NCBI GenBank assembly: GCA_022561255.1
Contig: JADFRO010000227.1
Coordinates: 1-5,456, forward strand
From: Planctomycetota bacterium
GTDB lineage: Bacteria; Planctomycetota; Phycisphaerae; UBA1845
Length of the DNA: 5,456 nt
Direction: 5' to 3'
In this document: piece by piece, positions 5,165-5,456 of the stretch
How positions within the stretch are numbered: the first letter of the stretch is position 1
Layout: every line of letters begins with the position of its first letter
Made by a program: the position numbers and the translations under genes
Notes under the pieces: generated by a model
What the model was told of the DNA's origin: nothing
The model's database searches: none
The model's input: the letters and a program-made list of their open reading frames with translations, nothing else

Positions 5165-5456
5165 TTACGCCGGTGAGAGCCCGCTATGGCGGGTATCGGC
5201 CGAGGCTGGGTCCGCTGCGGCGCGCTTATCCGGTGCCGTCGCCAGATCGTAGGCTCGACGCATTCGCTGGGCACAAAGCGACCACGCGAAGCGCGCCGCG
5301 TGCCTTCGGCCGGCGGCGATGAGCACGCGGCGGCACGATGGCGGGGTCACTAGGCCATGAAGCTGCTCTGCGACCTCGCTGGGTTGATCCGGGTTCACGA
5401 GGATTCCGCCCTCCCCCACCACCTCCGGCAACGACGTACGCCTCGCCGCGATCACC
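5165..5456 (-). CDS. GT4-family glycosyltransferase, C-terminal fragment cut by window edge
   Basis: This is the last 97 or so residues of a retaining GT-B glycosyltransferase (GT1/GT4-type C-terminal domain). Such enzymes transfer sugars from nucleotide-sugar donors to lipids, glycans or natural products at the cytoplasmic side of the membrane. The visible signature is VIAARRTSLPEVVGEGGILVNP, here split as VIAARR, TSLPEVVGEGG and ILVNP. It corresponds to the loop after the nucleotide-sugar-binding EX7E motif, which itself lies outside the window. The next segment (PSEVAEQLHGL, then AAGRRHAARFAW and a helix ending RRAYDLA) matches the usual end of the domain, followed by a 27-residue tail rich in Ala, Asp and Pro. 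The GTG at 5455 is just the first possible start in view, not the true one; the gene continues past 5456. The TAA stop is at 5167-5165. Substrate cannot be told from this fragment. Confidence 0.8.
   Translation of the reverse strand, partial: VIAARRTSLPEVVGEGGILVNPDQPSEVAEQLHGLVTPPSCRRVLIAAGRRHAARFAWSLCAQRMRRAYDLATAPDKRAAADPASADTRHSGLSPA

Overview
The window looks like chromosomal DNA of a high-GC bacterium, most likely a member of the Planctomycetota (perhaps Phycisphaerae) or a close PVC relative. This is inferred from three features together: a secreted FG-GAP repeat protein ending in an IPTL-CTERM-like sorting tail, a Gre factor with a very long N-terminal extension (a form I recall from Chlamydiae and spirochaetes), and a divergent YchF/DUF933 GTPase. 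No rRNA or other definitive marker is present, so the assignment is tentative.

Layout. Positions 1-228 are non-coding as far as I can see, with a weak promoter candidate and a clear GGAGG ribosome site. From 229 to 1642 (+ strand) lies a gene for an exported repeat protein: a signal peptide, seven FG-GAP-type units of 56 residues, and a C-terminal membrane-spanning sorting signal. Its frame is broken once, inside the first unit, where the DNA repeat is 166 rather than 168 bases. The frame therefore splits into 229-558 and 452-1642. A short convergent gap (1643-1719) holds a 6-bp GC-rich hairpin. Two minus-strand genes follow, 41 bases apart and probably co-transcribed: first a 733-residue Gre-type transcript cleavage factor (5027 to 2826), then a YchF-like P-loop nucleotidase with a C-terminal TGS domain (2784 to 1720). 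Upstream of the Gre gene is a 137-base gap with nested inverted repeats, a T-rich tail and a -10-like hexamer. At the right edge is the C-terminal part of a GT4-type glycosyltransferase, also on the minus strand, cut by the window end.

How it fits together. The Gre/YchF-like pair is information-processing housekeeping: rescue of backtracked RNA polymerase plus a probably ribosome- or RNA-associated nucleotidase. The FG-GAP protein is a separate, surface or cell-envelope gene pointing the other way. The glycosyltransferase is probably the end of a neighbouring polysaccharide or glycoconjugate locus. I see no mobile element, CRISPR array, tRNA, rRNA or defence system here. The points most worth checking are the frameshift in the repeat gene, the cysteine-paired seven-fold repeat architecture, and the unusual nucleotide-binding motifs of the YchF-like protein.
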